Shown here: positions 24,479-33,985 of the stretch, piece by piece
How the letters are laid out: each line of letters begins with the position of its first letter
How positions within the stretch are numbered: the stretch's first letter is position 1
Assembly: GCF_018130955.1 (NCBI RefSeq)
Contig: NZ_JAFCJM010000038.1
Coordinates: forward strand, 1 to 64,000
From: Bradyrhizobium liaoningense
GTDB lineage: Bacteria; Pseudomonadota; Alphaproteobacteria; Rhizobiales; Xanthobacteraceae
Direction of reading: 5' to 3'
DNA length: 64,000 bases
Made by a program: the position numbers and the translations under genes
The notes under the pieces: model-generated
What the model was told of the DNA's origin: nothing
The model's database searches: none
What the model saw: only the letters and a program-made list of their open reading frames with translations

Positions 24479-26023
24479 ATGAGCGAAACGTCCAACTTCC
24501 TCGGCATCGTCTCCGGCAAACGCCGCCGCACCCATGCTGACGTCGCTGACCGCTCGAACCGCATCGCGAGCGGTCTCGCCAAAATCGGCGTCAAGCAGGG
24601 CGATTGCGTCTGCGTGCTGCTGCGCAACGACATCGCCTTCATCGAGGCGGCTTATGCGGCGATGCGGCTCGGGGCCTATGGCGTGCCGATCAATTGGCAC
24701 TTCAAGCCGGAGGAGATCAACTATATCCTGAAGGACTCCGGCACATCGGTGCTGATCGGCCATGCCGACATGCTGCACGCCTTGCGCGACGCGATTCCCA
24801 AAGGCGTCACCGCGATCAGCGTGCCGACGCCGCCTGAAATCCTGAAAAGCTACAAGATCCATCCCGATCATTTGAAGACACCGGACTTCGCGATCGACTT
24901 CGAGTCCTGGCTGAAGCAGTACCAACCCTATGACGGCCCGGTCGTGCCGCAGCCAATGAACATGATCTACACCTCGGGCACGACGGGGCACCCGAAGGGC
25001 GTGCGGCGTCATGCACCGACACCGGAGCAGCAGGCGGCGGGCGAGCGCATGCGCGCGATGATCTACGGCCTCAAGCCGGGCGCCCGCGCGCTGTTGCCGG
25101 GGCCGCTCTATCACTCCGCGCCGAACTCGTTCGGCCTGCGCGCCGGAAAGCTCGGCGGCGCGCTGCTTCTGATGCCGCGCTTCGAGGCGGAAGAATTTCT
25201 GGAGCTGATCGCGCGCTACAGGATCGACACCATCTTCATGGTGCCGACGATGTTCATCCGCCTGATGAAGCTGCCGGAAAAAGTCCGCAGGCAATACGAC
25301 ATGTCCTCGCTCCGCCATGTCATTCACGCCGCCGCGCCGTGTCCGCCCGACGTCAAGCGCGCCATGATCGAGTGGTGGGGGCCGGTGATCTATGAATTCT
25401 ACGGCTCGACCGAGTCGGGCGCTGTCACCTTCGCGACCTCAGAGGACGCGCTGAAGAAGCCGGGCACCGTCGGCAAGATCTCGCCCGGCGCCGAGCTGCG
25501 GTTCCTCGGCGAGGACGGTCGCGCATTGCCGGTCGGCGAGATCGGCGAAATCTATTCCCGGATGCCACAGACGGCTGACTTCACCTATCACAACAAGCCG
25601 GAGAAGCGCACCGAGATCGACCGCGAGGGGTTCATCACCTCCGGCGACGTCGGCTACATCGACGCGGACGGCTATGTCTTCATCTGCGACCGCAAGCGCG
25701 ACATGGTGATCTCAGGCGGCGTCAACATCTATCCGGCCGAGATCGAGTCGGTGCTGCACGCCGTGCCCGGCGTGCATGATTGCGCTGTGTTCGGCATTCC
25801 CGACGCCGAGTTCGGCGAGGCGCTGATGGCGGTGGTCGAGCCGCAAGCCGGCGTGACGCTGGACGCGACTGAAATTCGTGCGCGGCTCAAGGCCTCGCTC
25901 GCCGACTACAAGGTGCCAAAACACATCGAGATCCACGCCCAACTGCCGCGCGAAGATTCCGGAAAGATTTTCAAGCGCCGCCTGCGCGATCCCTATTGGG
26001 AACGGGCCGGGCGAAAGATCTGA
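24479..26023 (+). CDS. Acyl-CoA synthetase (AMP-binding)
   Basis: 514 residues. The N-terminus is short: it enters the adenylation domain almost at once (DRSNRIASGLAKIGVKQGD). Motifs are MIYTSGTTGHPKGVRRH, YGSTESGAVTFA, the hinge TSGDVGYIDADGYVFICDR and SGGVNIYPAEIES, and the C-terminal lysine in DSGKIFKRRL. It activates an unknown carboxylic acid. The leader is A-rich (ACAAAAAAGAAAAACAAA) and lacks an obvious Shine-Dalgarno, unlike most genes here. It is followed by a family B repeat and another crotonase, and could be the activating step for this cluster. Confidence 0.87.
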   Translation: MSETSNFLGIVSGKRRRTHADVADRSNRIASGLAKIGVKQGDCVCVLLRNDIAFIEAAYAAMRLGAYGVPINWHFKPEEINYILKDSGTSVLIGHADMLHALRDAIPKGVTAISVPTPPEILKSYKIHPDHLKTPDFAIDFESWLKQYQPYDGPVVPQPMNMIYTSGTTGHPKGVRRHAPTPEQQAAGERMRAMIYGLKPGARALLPGPLYHSAPNSFGLRAGKLGGALLLMPRFEAEEFLELIARYRIDTIFMVPTMFIRLMKLPEKVRRQYDMSSLRHVIHAAAPCPPDVKRAMIEWWGPVIYEFYGSTESGAVTFATSEDALKKPGTVGKISPGAELRFLGEDGRALPVGEIGEIYSRMPQTADFTYHNKPEKRTEIDREGFITSGDVGYIDADGYVFICDRKRDMVISGGVNIYPAEIESVLHAVPGVHDCAVFGIPDAEFGEALMAVVEPQAGVTLDATEIRARLKASLADYKVPKHIEIHAQLPREDSGKIFKRRLRDPYWERAGRKI

Positions 26024-26029
26024 CACTTC

Positions 26030-26107
26030 GTAGCCCGGGTTAGCCCAGCGATACCCGGGACAACGCGCAACAAGTCCCCGGATGTCGCTTCGCTCGTCCG
26101 GGCTACG
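26030..26107. repeat. Intergenic palindromic repeat, family B
   Basis: GTAGCCCGGGTTAGCCCAGC on the left and GCTTCGCTCGTCCGGGCTAC on the right, with GATACCCGGGAC and GTCCCCGGATGTC inside. It relates to 51-116 and lies between the acyl-CoA synthetase and crotonase genes. Confidence 0.6.
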
Positions 26108-26137
26108 GGACAAACACCAAACGCAAGAGAGGCTCCC

Positions 26138-26956
26138 ATGAGTGATGCAGCAGCAAGCACAGCCAAATCCGGGGCGAGGGAAGTTCTCTACGAGGTCGCT
26201 GACCACATCGCGACCATCACGCTCAACGCGCCGGAGCGGATGAACACGATCTCCGGTCCGATGCTCAACGACCTCGCGCGGCGCCTGACCGAGGCCAACG
26301 AGGACCCGATGGTCCGCTGCGTTATCCTCACCGGCAAGGGACGGGCGTTCTGCGCCGGACTCGATTTGCGCCAGGAGCGGAACGGCAACGGCCTTTCGGC
26401 GGCGTCCTCGCCGACCACGCTCAACCTGCGCAACACGCCGCCGACGGTGTTGCAGGCGATGGACAAGCCGACCATCTGCGCCGTCAACGGCGGCGCGGCC
26501 GGCTACGGCATGGATACCGCGCTCGGCTGCGATATTCGCATCATGGCGGAGTCGGCCAAACTCGCCGCCGCCTTCGTCAAGCGCGGCGTGGTGCCGGAAT
26601 CCGGCGGCACCTGGCTCCTGCCGCGCATGATCGGCTGGGCCAAGGCGTCCGAGCTGATCTTCACCGGCCGCACGCTCAGCGCGCGGGAGTGTCTGACATG
26701 GGGCCTCGCCAACGAGGTCGTCCCCGACGGCGAACTGATGGGCCGCGCTCGTGCGATGGCCCGCGAGATCGCCGCCAACGCGCCGCTCGCCGTGCAGGCG
26801 TCGAAACGCATGATGCGCATGGGCCTGAACGAGACCTTCCCCGACCACGTCCACCACGTCTATCTCCAGCTTTTGCCGCTGTTCAAGACGCAGGACATGG
26901 TCGAGGGCATGAAGGCCTTTATGGAGAAGCGCGAGCCGAAGTTTGAGGGCCGGTAG
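26138..26956 (+). CDS. Crotonase-family protein with divergent active site
   Basis: 272 residues. Oxyanion-hole segments GKGRAFCAGLDL and GGAAGYGMDTAL are in place. The two hydratase glutamates read Asp (GYGMD) and Phe (AAFVKRG), and the isomerase-type acid is Glu in GVVPESGGTWLLPR. It is thus closer to PaaG-like isomerases than to true hydratases. The C-terminus EKREPKFEGR is normal. It has a GAGAGG-type Shine-Dalgarno and probably ends the ligase-crotonase transcript. Confidence 0.84.
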   Translation: MSDAAASTAKSGAREVLYEVADHIATITLNAPERMNTISGPMLNDLARRLTEANEDPMVRCVILTGKGRAFCAGLDLRQERNGNGLSAASSPTTLNLRNTPPTVLQAMDKPTICAVNGGAAGYGMDTALGCDIRIMAESAKLAAAFVKRGVVPESGGTWLLPRMIGWAKASELIFTGRTLSARECLTWGLANEVVPDGELMGRARAMAREIAANAPLAVQASKRMMRMGLNETFPDHVHHVYLQLLPLFKTQDMVEGMKAFMEKREPKFEGR

Positions 26957-27063
26957 GCGGTTCCTCCCTGGCCAACGGGTCATGAACGTCCTGCCCGATC
27001 CAGGCGACTAAGCTTGGAATGAGGACCTGAGCCCAGGACTCTCATGGACATGGGAAGCCTGAG

Positions 27064-27954
27064 ATGAATCGTCTTACGAAAGCCCTGTTGCTCGCCGGCG
27101 GTCTGGTCGCCACGACGGCTGTGTTGGCAAGCCCGGTCGCGACGAGCCCCACCCAGGAGAGCCCGACAAAGAGCATTCATATCGGCTGGGATCGCACGTC
27201 CCGGTCAGACAACTCTCTGGACGAAACCTGGTGGGCGGTCCGAAGCCATTGCCCCCCTGACACCGTCGCCCAGCGCCTGTTCTGTATTGCTATCTCTTAC
27301 GTGTTGCCGACACGGGCCGCGGGCAACTATTTCGAATCGAAGGTTTCGGACAACACCGGCCTGCCGCTGCCCGAGCGCTGGGACGTCACGACCGCGAAGA
27401 ATTCACCGTTTATCAGCTCGGTTCATGCCGAGACGCCGCTCGATCTTGCGTCCGTGCTCGGCTTCTATCGTGCCGAGCTCGAAAAGCGCGGCTGGACGGA
27501 GAATGATGGTGCAGCGATCGAGCCGGACCGTGCCGTGATCGCGTTCAAGGCGTCAGGTCGGCCGGCGCTGCTCCGGCTCACCCGCGAGCGCGACATGACG
27601 ATCGCCGATCTGTCGCTGCGCAAGGTGGCCGAAGCTAAGGGCGGCCTGCAGCCGAAGCCCGGGCAGGTCAAACTGATGCTCGGCAACCGAACAGATGAAG
27701 AGGCCGTCATCACCATCAATGGGCAGACCATCAAGTTGGCAGCCAAAGCCGGGGCTGACTTGTCTGACTCCGCCGAGGACGCAGACAAGGTGCCGGACAG
27801 CCAAAGGATCGACCTGCCTGCGGGCAGGTACAAGGTCACCCTCAAGGTGGCGAGCGGTACGGCGCAGAACCGGGAGTTCGAGGTCTCTGCTAACGAGACC
27901 TGGGGTCTGCTGGTCGGCCCGGATGGCGCCGCGCTCCCCATCCACCTCTATTGA
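27064..27954 (+). CDS. Exported protein of unknown function
   Basis: 296 residues. An N-terminal signal peptide (about 1-22, KALLLAGGLVATTAVLASP) points to export. The middle (about 110-180) contains TPLDLASVLGFYRAELEKRGW, which resembles the short lipoprotein-type domain in which residues of a growing side strand precede RGW, and the C-terminal third (about 200-290) reads as a beta-sandwich carrying DLPAGRYKVTLKVASG. I recognise no catalytic motif. It stands alone between a crotonase gene and the convergent amidase gene, 8 bases from the latter's stop. Function not assignable. Confidence 0.7.
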   Translation: MNRLTKALLLAGGLVATTAVLASPVATSPTQESPTKSIHIGWDRTSRSDNSLDETWWAVRSHCPPDTVAQRLFCIAISYVLPTRAAGNYFESKVSDNTGLPLPERWDVTTAKNSPFISSVHAETPLDLASVLGFYRAELEKRGWTENDGAAIEPDRAVIAFKASGRPALLRLTRERDMTIADLSLRKVAEAKGGLQPKPGQVKLMLGNRTDEEAVITINGQTIKLAAKAGADLSDSAEDADKVPDSQRIDLPAGRYKVTLKVASGTAQNREFEVSANETWGLLVGPDGAALPIHLY

Positions 27955-27962
27955 GGCGCAGC

Positions 27963-29594
27963 TCATTCCAACGGTGGTTTGCGCATCTGCGACGCCTGCT
28001 CGTAGGCGTAAGCCAGACGCAGAAGCTTGTGCTCGCTCCAGGCGCGCCCAGCGAAAGCGATGCCGAGCGGATAGTCGGGCGTATCCTTGCCGTCTGTTGT
28101 GCCCGAGATGAAGCCTCCGGGCACCATGACGCTGGGATAGCCCGCCTTGGCCGCGATCGCCGCGCCCGTTGCGCCGGCGAACAGCACGGCGTCGAGCCTG
28201 TGCTGCTTCATGTAGGCGTCCATGCCGCGCGTCTTGGCCGCGAGCAGGTCCATAGCTCGCGCTGACTTGTACTCGCGCTCGCTGAGATCGCCTTTGGTCA
28301 TGTCAGCGGCGAGGAACAGGTCCTGGCCGAAACGCAGCGCCTTCTCCGCGTGTGCTTCGTTGAAGGCCACGATGTCGGCCATGGTCTTGATCGCGGTGTT
28401 GGTCGCCCAATCCCTCAGATAGAGATTGAGATCGCGCTTCAGCTCGTAGATGAAGACGATCGGCGGCGACCCCGGATTGCCCTTGTTGCGGCTCAACGGA
28501 TTGCGGTTGAGCGCGGCCATGGTCGTGCCCGGTCCGCCGATCCAGCCGGCTGTCGGCATGCTGGCGCGCACGATGACGGCGCCGAGATCCTCCAGCACCC
28601 TGATCGCCTCACGCATCACCTTGACCCGGTTGGGGAGCAGCTTGCCGTAGTAGCAATCGTTGAGGGGATCGGCGGGGTCGCTCGGCACGCCGATCCGCGC
28701 GCCCTTCATCGCATCCTTAGCGAGGCCGGCGGTGTAATCGGCCGGCCGCCGCTGCCGTGCCGTCGCCGTATCGCGCGGGTCCTTGGCGGCCAGCACGTTC
28801 AACAGCAGCGCTGCGTCGCGCACGGTGCGCGTCATCGGCCCTGCCGTGTCCTGGCTGTGCGAGATCGGCAAAATGCCGGCACGGCTGATCAGCCCGACGG
28901 TCGGCTTAACGGTGACGAGGCCGTTTTGGCTGGCGGGGGATAGCAGCGAACCCGAGGTCTCCGTGCCGATCGAGGCCGCACACAGGCCTGCCGCCACCGC
29001 GACCGCGGATCCCGAGCTCGATCCGCCCGGCTGCACGACCGGGATGCCATGCTCGTCCGTCAGGTCAGGCACGTAGGGGTTCTTCACCTGGCCGCCGAGC
29101 GACGAGTAGCCCGAGGGCATGTCGATCGCGAGCATGTTGGCGAACTCCGTCAGGTTCGCCTTGCCCAGGATGATCGCGCCGGCGTCGCGCAACAGCTTGA
29201 TGACGGTGGCGTCGTCCCTGGCGCGCGCGCCCTCCAGCGCCAGCGAGCCGGCCGTGGTCGGCTGTTTGTCAGCGGTCGCGATATTGTCCTTCACCAGAAT
29301 CGGGACCCCGGCCAGCGGCCGCTTGACCGACGGCCCGAAGTCGTCGAGCTTGCCCGCGATCGAGAGCGCGTCGGGATTGAGCGCGCGCACGGCGTTGAGC
29401 ATGGGCCCATCGCGGTCGTAGGCCTCAATGCGCGCAAGGTAGCCTTTGGTCAGATCAGTGGCGGTGACCCGCCCATTGGCCAAGGCATCGACGACATCGC
29501 TCATTGGCGCGTCTTCGAGCTTCAGCATGGGCGGCGCTTTGGCGCTGGTGGCAGCCGCGGCGAGGCGAGCGTCGCCGCGGGTCGGCTTGTTCAT
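27963..29594 (-). CDS. Amidase signature family hydrolase
   Basis: 543 residues. The Ser-cisSer-Lys triad is visible: Lys in VPILVKDNIATADKQPT, the two serines in GGSSSGSAVAVAAGLC and TETSGSLLSPAS. It hydrolyses an amide to acid and ammonia; the length, above the usual about 470, is due to an N-terminal extension and insertions near the middle. The start MNKPTRGDARL at 29594 follows AGAGG. It is divergent from ppc by 159 bases and convergent with the exported protein. Substrate unknown. Confidence 0.85.
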   Translation of the reverse strand: MNKPTRGDARLAAAATSAKAPPMLKLEDAPMSDVVDALANGRVTATDLTKGYLARIEAYDRDGPMLNAVRALNPDALSIAGKLDDFGPSVKRPLAGVPILVKDNIATADKQPTTAGSLALEGARARDDATVIKLLRDAGAIILGKANLTEFANMLAIDMPSGYSSLGGQVKNPYVPDLTDEHGIPVVQPGGSSSGSAVAVAAGLCAASIGTETSGSLLSPASQNGLVTVKPTVGLISRAGILPISHSQDTAGPMTRTVRDAALLLNVLAAKDPRDTATARQRRPADYTAGLAKDAMKGARIGVPSDPADPLNDCYYGKLLPNRVKVMREAIRVLEDLGAVIVRASMPTAGWIGGPGTTMAALNRNPLSRNKGNPGSPPIVFIYELKRDLNLYLRDWATNTAIKTMADIVAFNEAHAEKALRFGQDLFLAADMTKGDLSEREYKSARAMDLLAAKTRGMDAYMKQHRLDAVLFAGATGAAIAAKAGYPSVMVPGGFISGTTDGKDTPDYPLGIAFAGRAWSEHKLLRLAYAYEQASQMRKPPLE

Positions 29595-29753
29595 TTCATG
29601 CCTCTTGGGCTCACGACGTCGTTCGCTGCTACAGTCATGGCGCCATAGTGGACCATGTTGCCGCGCCGCCTCCAAGTTTATCTTGCACTGCGGCAAAAAA
29701 CTTGCACACTCGGTTGGGCCGGGCAGCCAAGGAAGCTCGAAGCGGAGCTAGCC

Positions 29754-32552
29754 ATGTCCCTCCAGACCGTACCCCCAGACGCCGCCGTCGACCGTCCCAA
29801 CCGCGCCGAGGAAGCCCAGGCGCTGGAGGCGGATGCGCGGCTGCGGGATGACATCCGCCTGCTCGGGCGCATCCTCGGCGATACCGTGCGCGACCAGGAG
29901 GGCGCCGAAACCTTCGACCTGGTCGAGCGCATCCGCCAGACCTCGATCCGGTTCCATCGCGACGAGGACCGGCTTGCCCGCCGCGAGCTCGAGCAGATCC
30001 TCGACGGCATGTCGATCGCCGACACCGTGCGCATCGTCCGCGCCTTCAGCTATTTCTCGCATCTCGCCAACATCGCCGAGGACCACAACAATATCCGCCA
30101 GATGCGCGCCCGGAGCGCGGCAAGGAATGGCGCCGCCGGCGTGCTTGCCGATACGCTGGCGCATGCAAGGGACGCTGGTCTCAGCGCCGAGTCGCTGCGC
30201 CGCTTCTTCAAGGACGCGCTGGTCAGCCCCGTGCTGACGGCACACCCGACCGAGGTCCGTCGCAAGAGCACCATGGACCGCGAGATGGAGGTCGCCGCGC
30301 TGCTCGATCATCGCGAGCGCGTCGCGCTGACGCCGGATGAGGCTGCGGCCAGTGACGAGCAGTTGCGCCGCGAGGTGCTGACGCTGTGGCAGACCAATCT
30401 GCTCCGCAGGACCAAGCTCACCGTGCTCGACGAGGTCGCCAACGGCCTGTCGTTCTACGACTACACCTTCCTTCGCGAGGTGCCGCGGCTGGTCAACACG
30501 CTGGAGGACCGGCTGGAGGAGGGCGGCGAGCAGGCGGCAGCCGAGCTTGCCTCGTTCCTGCGCATGGGAAGCTGGATCGGCGGCGATCGCGACGGCAACC
30601 CCTTCGTCACTGCGGAGGTGATGCGCGGCACGCTGCGGCTGCAGTCGAGCCGGGTCATGCAGTTCTATCTTGAAGAGCTGCACAAGCTCGGCGCCGAGCT
30701 CTCGATCGCCGCCCATCTGGCCGACGTTTCCGAGGAATTGCGCGCGCTCGCCGAGCGCTCGCCCGACACCTCGCCGCACCGGAGCGGCGAGCCTTATCGT
30801 TTGGCCGTGTCGGGCATCTATGCGCGGCTGACGGCGACTGCCGAAAAACTAAAGGTCGAGATCACCCGCCGCCCGGTCGGCAAGGGCGCTCCTTACGAGA
30901 GCGTCAAGGAGCTGCAGGCCGATCTTGACGTGTTGCACCGCTCGCTGATCTCGAACAATGCCCGCGTCATCGCGCGCGGCCGGCTGCGGCTGCTGCGCCG
31001 CGCGGTCGATTGCTTCGGCTTCCACCTCGCGCGCCTCGACATCCGCCAGAATTCTGCCGTGCACGAGCGCACCGTCGCCGAGCTGATGGATGCCGCCAAC
31101 CCCGGCATGTCCTATCTCGCGCTCGGCGAGGAGGCGCGCATTGCGCTCCTCACCAACGAGCTGCGCTCTACGCGCTCGCTGGTGTCGCAGTTCATCAAAT
31201 ACAGCGACGAGACGCTGGGCGAACTCGCCGTGTTCCGCGAGGCCGCCGAAGCCCATGCAAGCTTCGGCACCGACGTAATCCCCCAATGCATCATCTCGAT
31301 GTGCAAGGGCATGTCCGACATGCTCGAGGTCGCGGTGCTGCTGAAGGAGGTCGGCCTCGTCATTCCCTCCGGCCGCAGCGCCATCAACATCGTGCCGCTG
31401 TTCGAGACCATCGAGGACCTGCAGGCGTCAAGCGGCATCATGGACCGCATGCTGTCGCTGCACGATTACCGCCGTCTGGTTGACAGCCGCGGCAGCGTGC
31501 AGGAGGTGATGCTCGGCTATTCCGACAGCAACAAGGACGGCGGCTTCGTCACCTCGGGCTGGGAGCTCTACAAGGCCGAGATCGGCCTCGTCGACGTGTT
31601 CGAGCGTCATGGCGTGCGCCTGCGCCTGTTCCACGGCCGCGGCGGATCGGTCGGCCGCGGCGGCGGCCCGAGCTATGACGCCATCATCGCGCAGCCGGGC
31701 GGGGCCGTGAACGGCCAGATCCGCATCACCGAGCAGGGCGAGATCATCTCATCGAAATATTCCAACGCCGAGGTCGGCCGCAACAATCTGGAGATCCTTG
31801 CCGCAGCCACGCTGGAGGCAAGCCTGCTACATCCGCGCCAGAGCGCGCCGCGCCGCGAATATCTCACCGCGATGGACGAGCTGTCGGGCCTCGCCTTCAA
31901 GGCCTATCGCGGCCTCGTCTATGAGACCGACGGCTTCGTCGACTATTTCTGGTCATCCACCGTGATCAACGAGATCGCGACGCTCAACATCGGCAGCCGT
32001 CCGGCCTCGCGCAAGAAGACCCGCGCCATCGAGGATCTGCGCGCCATCCCCTGGGTGTTCTCCTGGGCGCAGTGCCGGCTGATGCTGCCCGGCTGGTACG
32101 GCTTTGGCAGCGCAGTCGAGCAATGGATCGAGGAGCATCCCGACAAGGGCATGCCGTTCCTGAAAGAGCTCTATCGCGACTGGCCGTTCTTCCGCATGCT
32201 CTTGTCCAACATGGACATGGTGCTCGCAAAAAGCTCGATCGCGATCGCGTCACGCTATGCCGAGCTCGTGCCCGACGAAGCCTTGCGCGAAAAGATTTTT
32301 GGCCGCATCCGCCGCGAATGGCATTCCTGCATCGAGACGCTCCTGGATATCATGGGGCAGGATCGGCTGCTTCAGGGCAACCCATTGCTCGAGCGCTCCG
32401 TGCGCCACCGCTTCCCCTATCTCGACCCGCTCAACCATGTGCAGGTCGAACTCTTGAAGGAGCACCGCGCGCAGAACCCGGACGAGGCGGTGCTGCGCGG
32501 CATCCAGCTCACCATCAACGGCATCTCGGCGGGCCTGAGGAATACGGGCTGA
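29754..32552 (+). CDS. ppc: Phosphoenolpyruvate carboxylase
   Basis: 932 residues, full length. Carboxylates PEP with bicarbonate to oxaloacetate, refilling the TCA cycle. Catalytic His164 is in LTAHPTEVRRKS, the GYSDSNKDGG and SGWELYKAE block follows, and the mobile loop FHGRGGSVGRGGGP has its His at 627. The C-terminal RNTG tetrapeptide, needed for activity, is intact. The start MSLQTVPPD at 29754 follows GGAG. The enzyme connects to the rest of the window only by supplying C4 acids for growth on the acetyl-CoA-yielding substrates handled nearby. Confidence 0.96.
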   Translation: MSLQTVPPDAAVDRPNRAEEAQALEADARLRDDIRLLGRILGDTVRDQEGAETFDLVERIRQTSIRFHRDEDRLARRELEQILDGMSIADTVRIVRAFSYFSHLANIAEDHNNIRQMRARSAARNGAAGVLADTLAHARDAGLSAESLRRFFKDALVSPVLTAHPTEVRRKSTMDREMEVAALLDHRERVALTPDEAAASDEQLRREVLTLWQTNLLRRTKLTVLDEVANGLSFYDYTFLREVPRLVNTLEDRLEEGGEQAAAELASFLRMGSWIGGDRDGNPFVTAEVMRGTLRLQSSRVMQFYLEELHKLGAELSIAAHLADVSEELRALAERSPDTSPHRSGEPYRLAVSGIYARLTATAEKLKVEITRRPVGKGAPYESVKELQADLDVLHRSLISNNARVIARGRLRLLRRAVDCFGFHLARLDIRQNSAVHERTVAELMDAANPGMSYLALGEEARIALLTNELRSTRSLVSQFIKYSDETLGELAVFREAAEAHASFGTDVIPQCIISMCKGMSDMLEVAVLLKEVGLVIPSGRSAINIVPLFETIEDLQASSGIMDRMLSLHDYRRLVDSRGSVQEVMLGYSDSNKDGGFVTSGWELYKAEIGLVDVFERHGVRLRLFHGRGGSVGRGGGPSYDAIIAQPGGAVNGQIRITEQGEIISSKYSNAEVGRNNLEILAAATLEASLLHPRQSAPRREYLTAMDELSGLAFKAYRGLVYETDGFVDYFWSSTVINEIATLNIGSRPASRKKTRAIEDLRAIPWVFSWAQCRLMLPGWYGFGSAVEQWIEEHPDKGMPFLKELYRDWPFFRMLLSNMDMVLAKSSIAIASRYAELVPDEALREKIFGRIRREWHSCIETLLDIMGQDRLLQGNPLLERSVRHRFPYLDPLNHVQVELLKEHRAQNPDEAVLRGIQLTINGISAGLRNTG

Positions 32553-32680
32553 TCTTCATTCCGGGTTCGGCTCTGCGAGCCGCCCCGGAACGACGGTGCT
32601 AGACGAGAGACGTCGATGGCCGGGACATAGGCGAGCGGAAGCGGCGTCGTCCTTCGGGGGGCGATGCCCGGCCATGATAC
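32549..32680. repeat. Intergenic palindromic repeats, families C and F side by side
   Basis: A short family C unit (CATTCCGGGTTCGGCTC ... GAGCCGCCCCGGAACGAC) is followed by a family F unit (GATGGCCGGGACATAG ... GCGATGCCCGGCCATGAT). They lie between the convergent ppc and SMP-30 genes. Confidence 0.6.
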
Positions 32681-32694
32681 GGATCGTCAGCGGA

Positions 32695-33867
32695 TCAAGG
32701 CTTCAACGCGCCCTGCACACTCGTGTACACGGCATACAGCGACGTCGAGCCGCAGATATAAAGCCGGTTTCGCTGCTGGCCGCCGAAAGTCAGATTGGCG
32801 ACGGTCTCCGGAATGTGAATCTTGCCCAGCAGTTCGCCTTTCGCCGTGTAGCAGCGCACGCCGTCCTCGTTGGGATCGCCCCAACCGACGGAGCACCAGA
32901 CGCGGCTTTCGGTGTCGCAACGAACGCCATCAGTAATGCTGGGTTTGGGCATATCCGCAAAGACCTTGCTGTTCGACACCTTCCCCGCCGCTACATCGAG
33001 GTCGAACACGCGGATATGCGAGGGGTTGTCCGGTCCGTCCGTGAATCCGGTATCGCAGACATAAAGCTTCTTCTCGTCCGGCGAGATCGTGATTCCGTTG
33101 GGCTCCACGAAATCGTCGACGACGACCTTGACGTCGCCGGTCTTCGGATCGACCCGGTAGACGTTCTTCTTCTCCTGCTCGGGGTCGGCCTTGATGCCTT
33201 CATAGAAGCCGCCGATGCCGTAGGCCGGATCGGTGAACCAGATGGCACCGTCGGCGGTGACGACCGCGTCGTTCGGCGAGTTCAGCCGCTTGCCGTTGTA
33301 TTTGTCGGCGATGATGGTGATCGAGCCGTCGAGTTCGGTTCGGGTCACGCGCCGGCCGCTATGTTCGCAGGTGATCAGGCGTCCTTCGCGATCGATGGTG
33401 TTGCCGTTCGAGTTCATCGACGGCTGGCGGTACACGCTCGTGTGACCGTCATCCTCCGAGAAACGCATGATGCGATTGTTGGGGATGTCGCTGAACAGCA
33501 AATATCGTCCCGCCGGGAAATAGACCGGGCCCTCGGCCCATCGGAAGCCGGTTGCGACGCGCTCGACCGCCATGGTGCCGGCGAAGGCCGGGAAGTCGGC
33601 AGGTCCGAATGTTGGCGGCCCCTTCTTGGCGGATTCCAGGCGCGAGTCCGGGTAGCGGCTGCCGGGCAGCGGCCCCAGCGGCAACGGTGCGGTCGATCGC
33701 GTTGGCGCGCCGGTCTGGCCCAGAGGCGTCACGCTCGCAGCATTGGCCGCGGTCATCGTTATGCCTGACGCCGCGACCGCCGCCGCGCCCTTCAGGAGGG
33801 TGCGGCGGCCGAGGCCGGCAGGTTCGGTGGCAGACGTGTCGGTGGAGAAAGTCAGTGCTCTTGTCAT
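32695..33867 (-). CDS. Tat-exported SMP-30/gluconolactonase-like protein
   Basis: 390 residues. The N-terminus carries a twin-arginine signal, LGRRTLLKGAAAVAAS, with an ANA cleavage site near residue 43, so the folded protein is sent to the periplasm. The rest is a six-bladed beta-propeller of the SMP-30/gluconolactonase family with the blade motifs GPVYFPAGRYLLFSDI, LNSPNDAVV and NGITISPDEKKLYVCD that supply the metal site. Such enzymes hydrolyse lactones. A lactonase next to Baeyer-Villiger chemistry in the window is suggestive but the genes are 22 kb apart. Start at 33867 follows GGGAGGAAACC. Confidence 0.85.
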   Translation of the reverse strand: MTRALTFSTDTSATEPAGLGRRTLLKGAAAVAASGITMTAANAASVTPLGQTGAPTRSTAPLPLGPLPGSRYPDSRLESAKKGPPTFGPADFPAFAGTMAVERVATGFRWAEGPVYFPAGRYLLFSDIPNNRIMRFSEDDGHTSVYRQPSMNSNGNTIDREGRLITCEHSGRRVTRTELDGSITIIADKYNGKRLNSPNDAVVTADGAIWFTDPAYGIGGFYEGIKADPEQEKKNVYRVDPKTGDVKVVVDDFVEPNGITISPDEKKLYVCDTGFTDGPDNPSHIRVFDLDVAAGKVSNSKVFADMPKPSITDGVRCDTESRVWCSVGWGDPNEDGVRCYTAKGELLGKIHIPETVANLTFGGQQRNRLYICGSTSLYAVYTSVQGALKP

Positions 33868-33985
33868 GGTTTCCTCCCACAATTTTTTGTTGGGAGGACA
33901 CGATGCACCGGCAATCAGGCGGCAAATCGAGCAATCTTCGGCTCAGACAACCGAAGATCGCAAGGCAGCATTGCCGTATCAGTGG

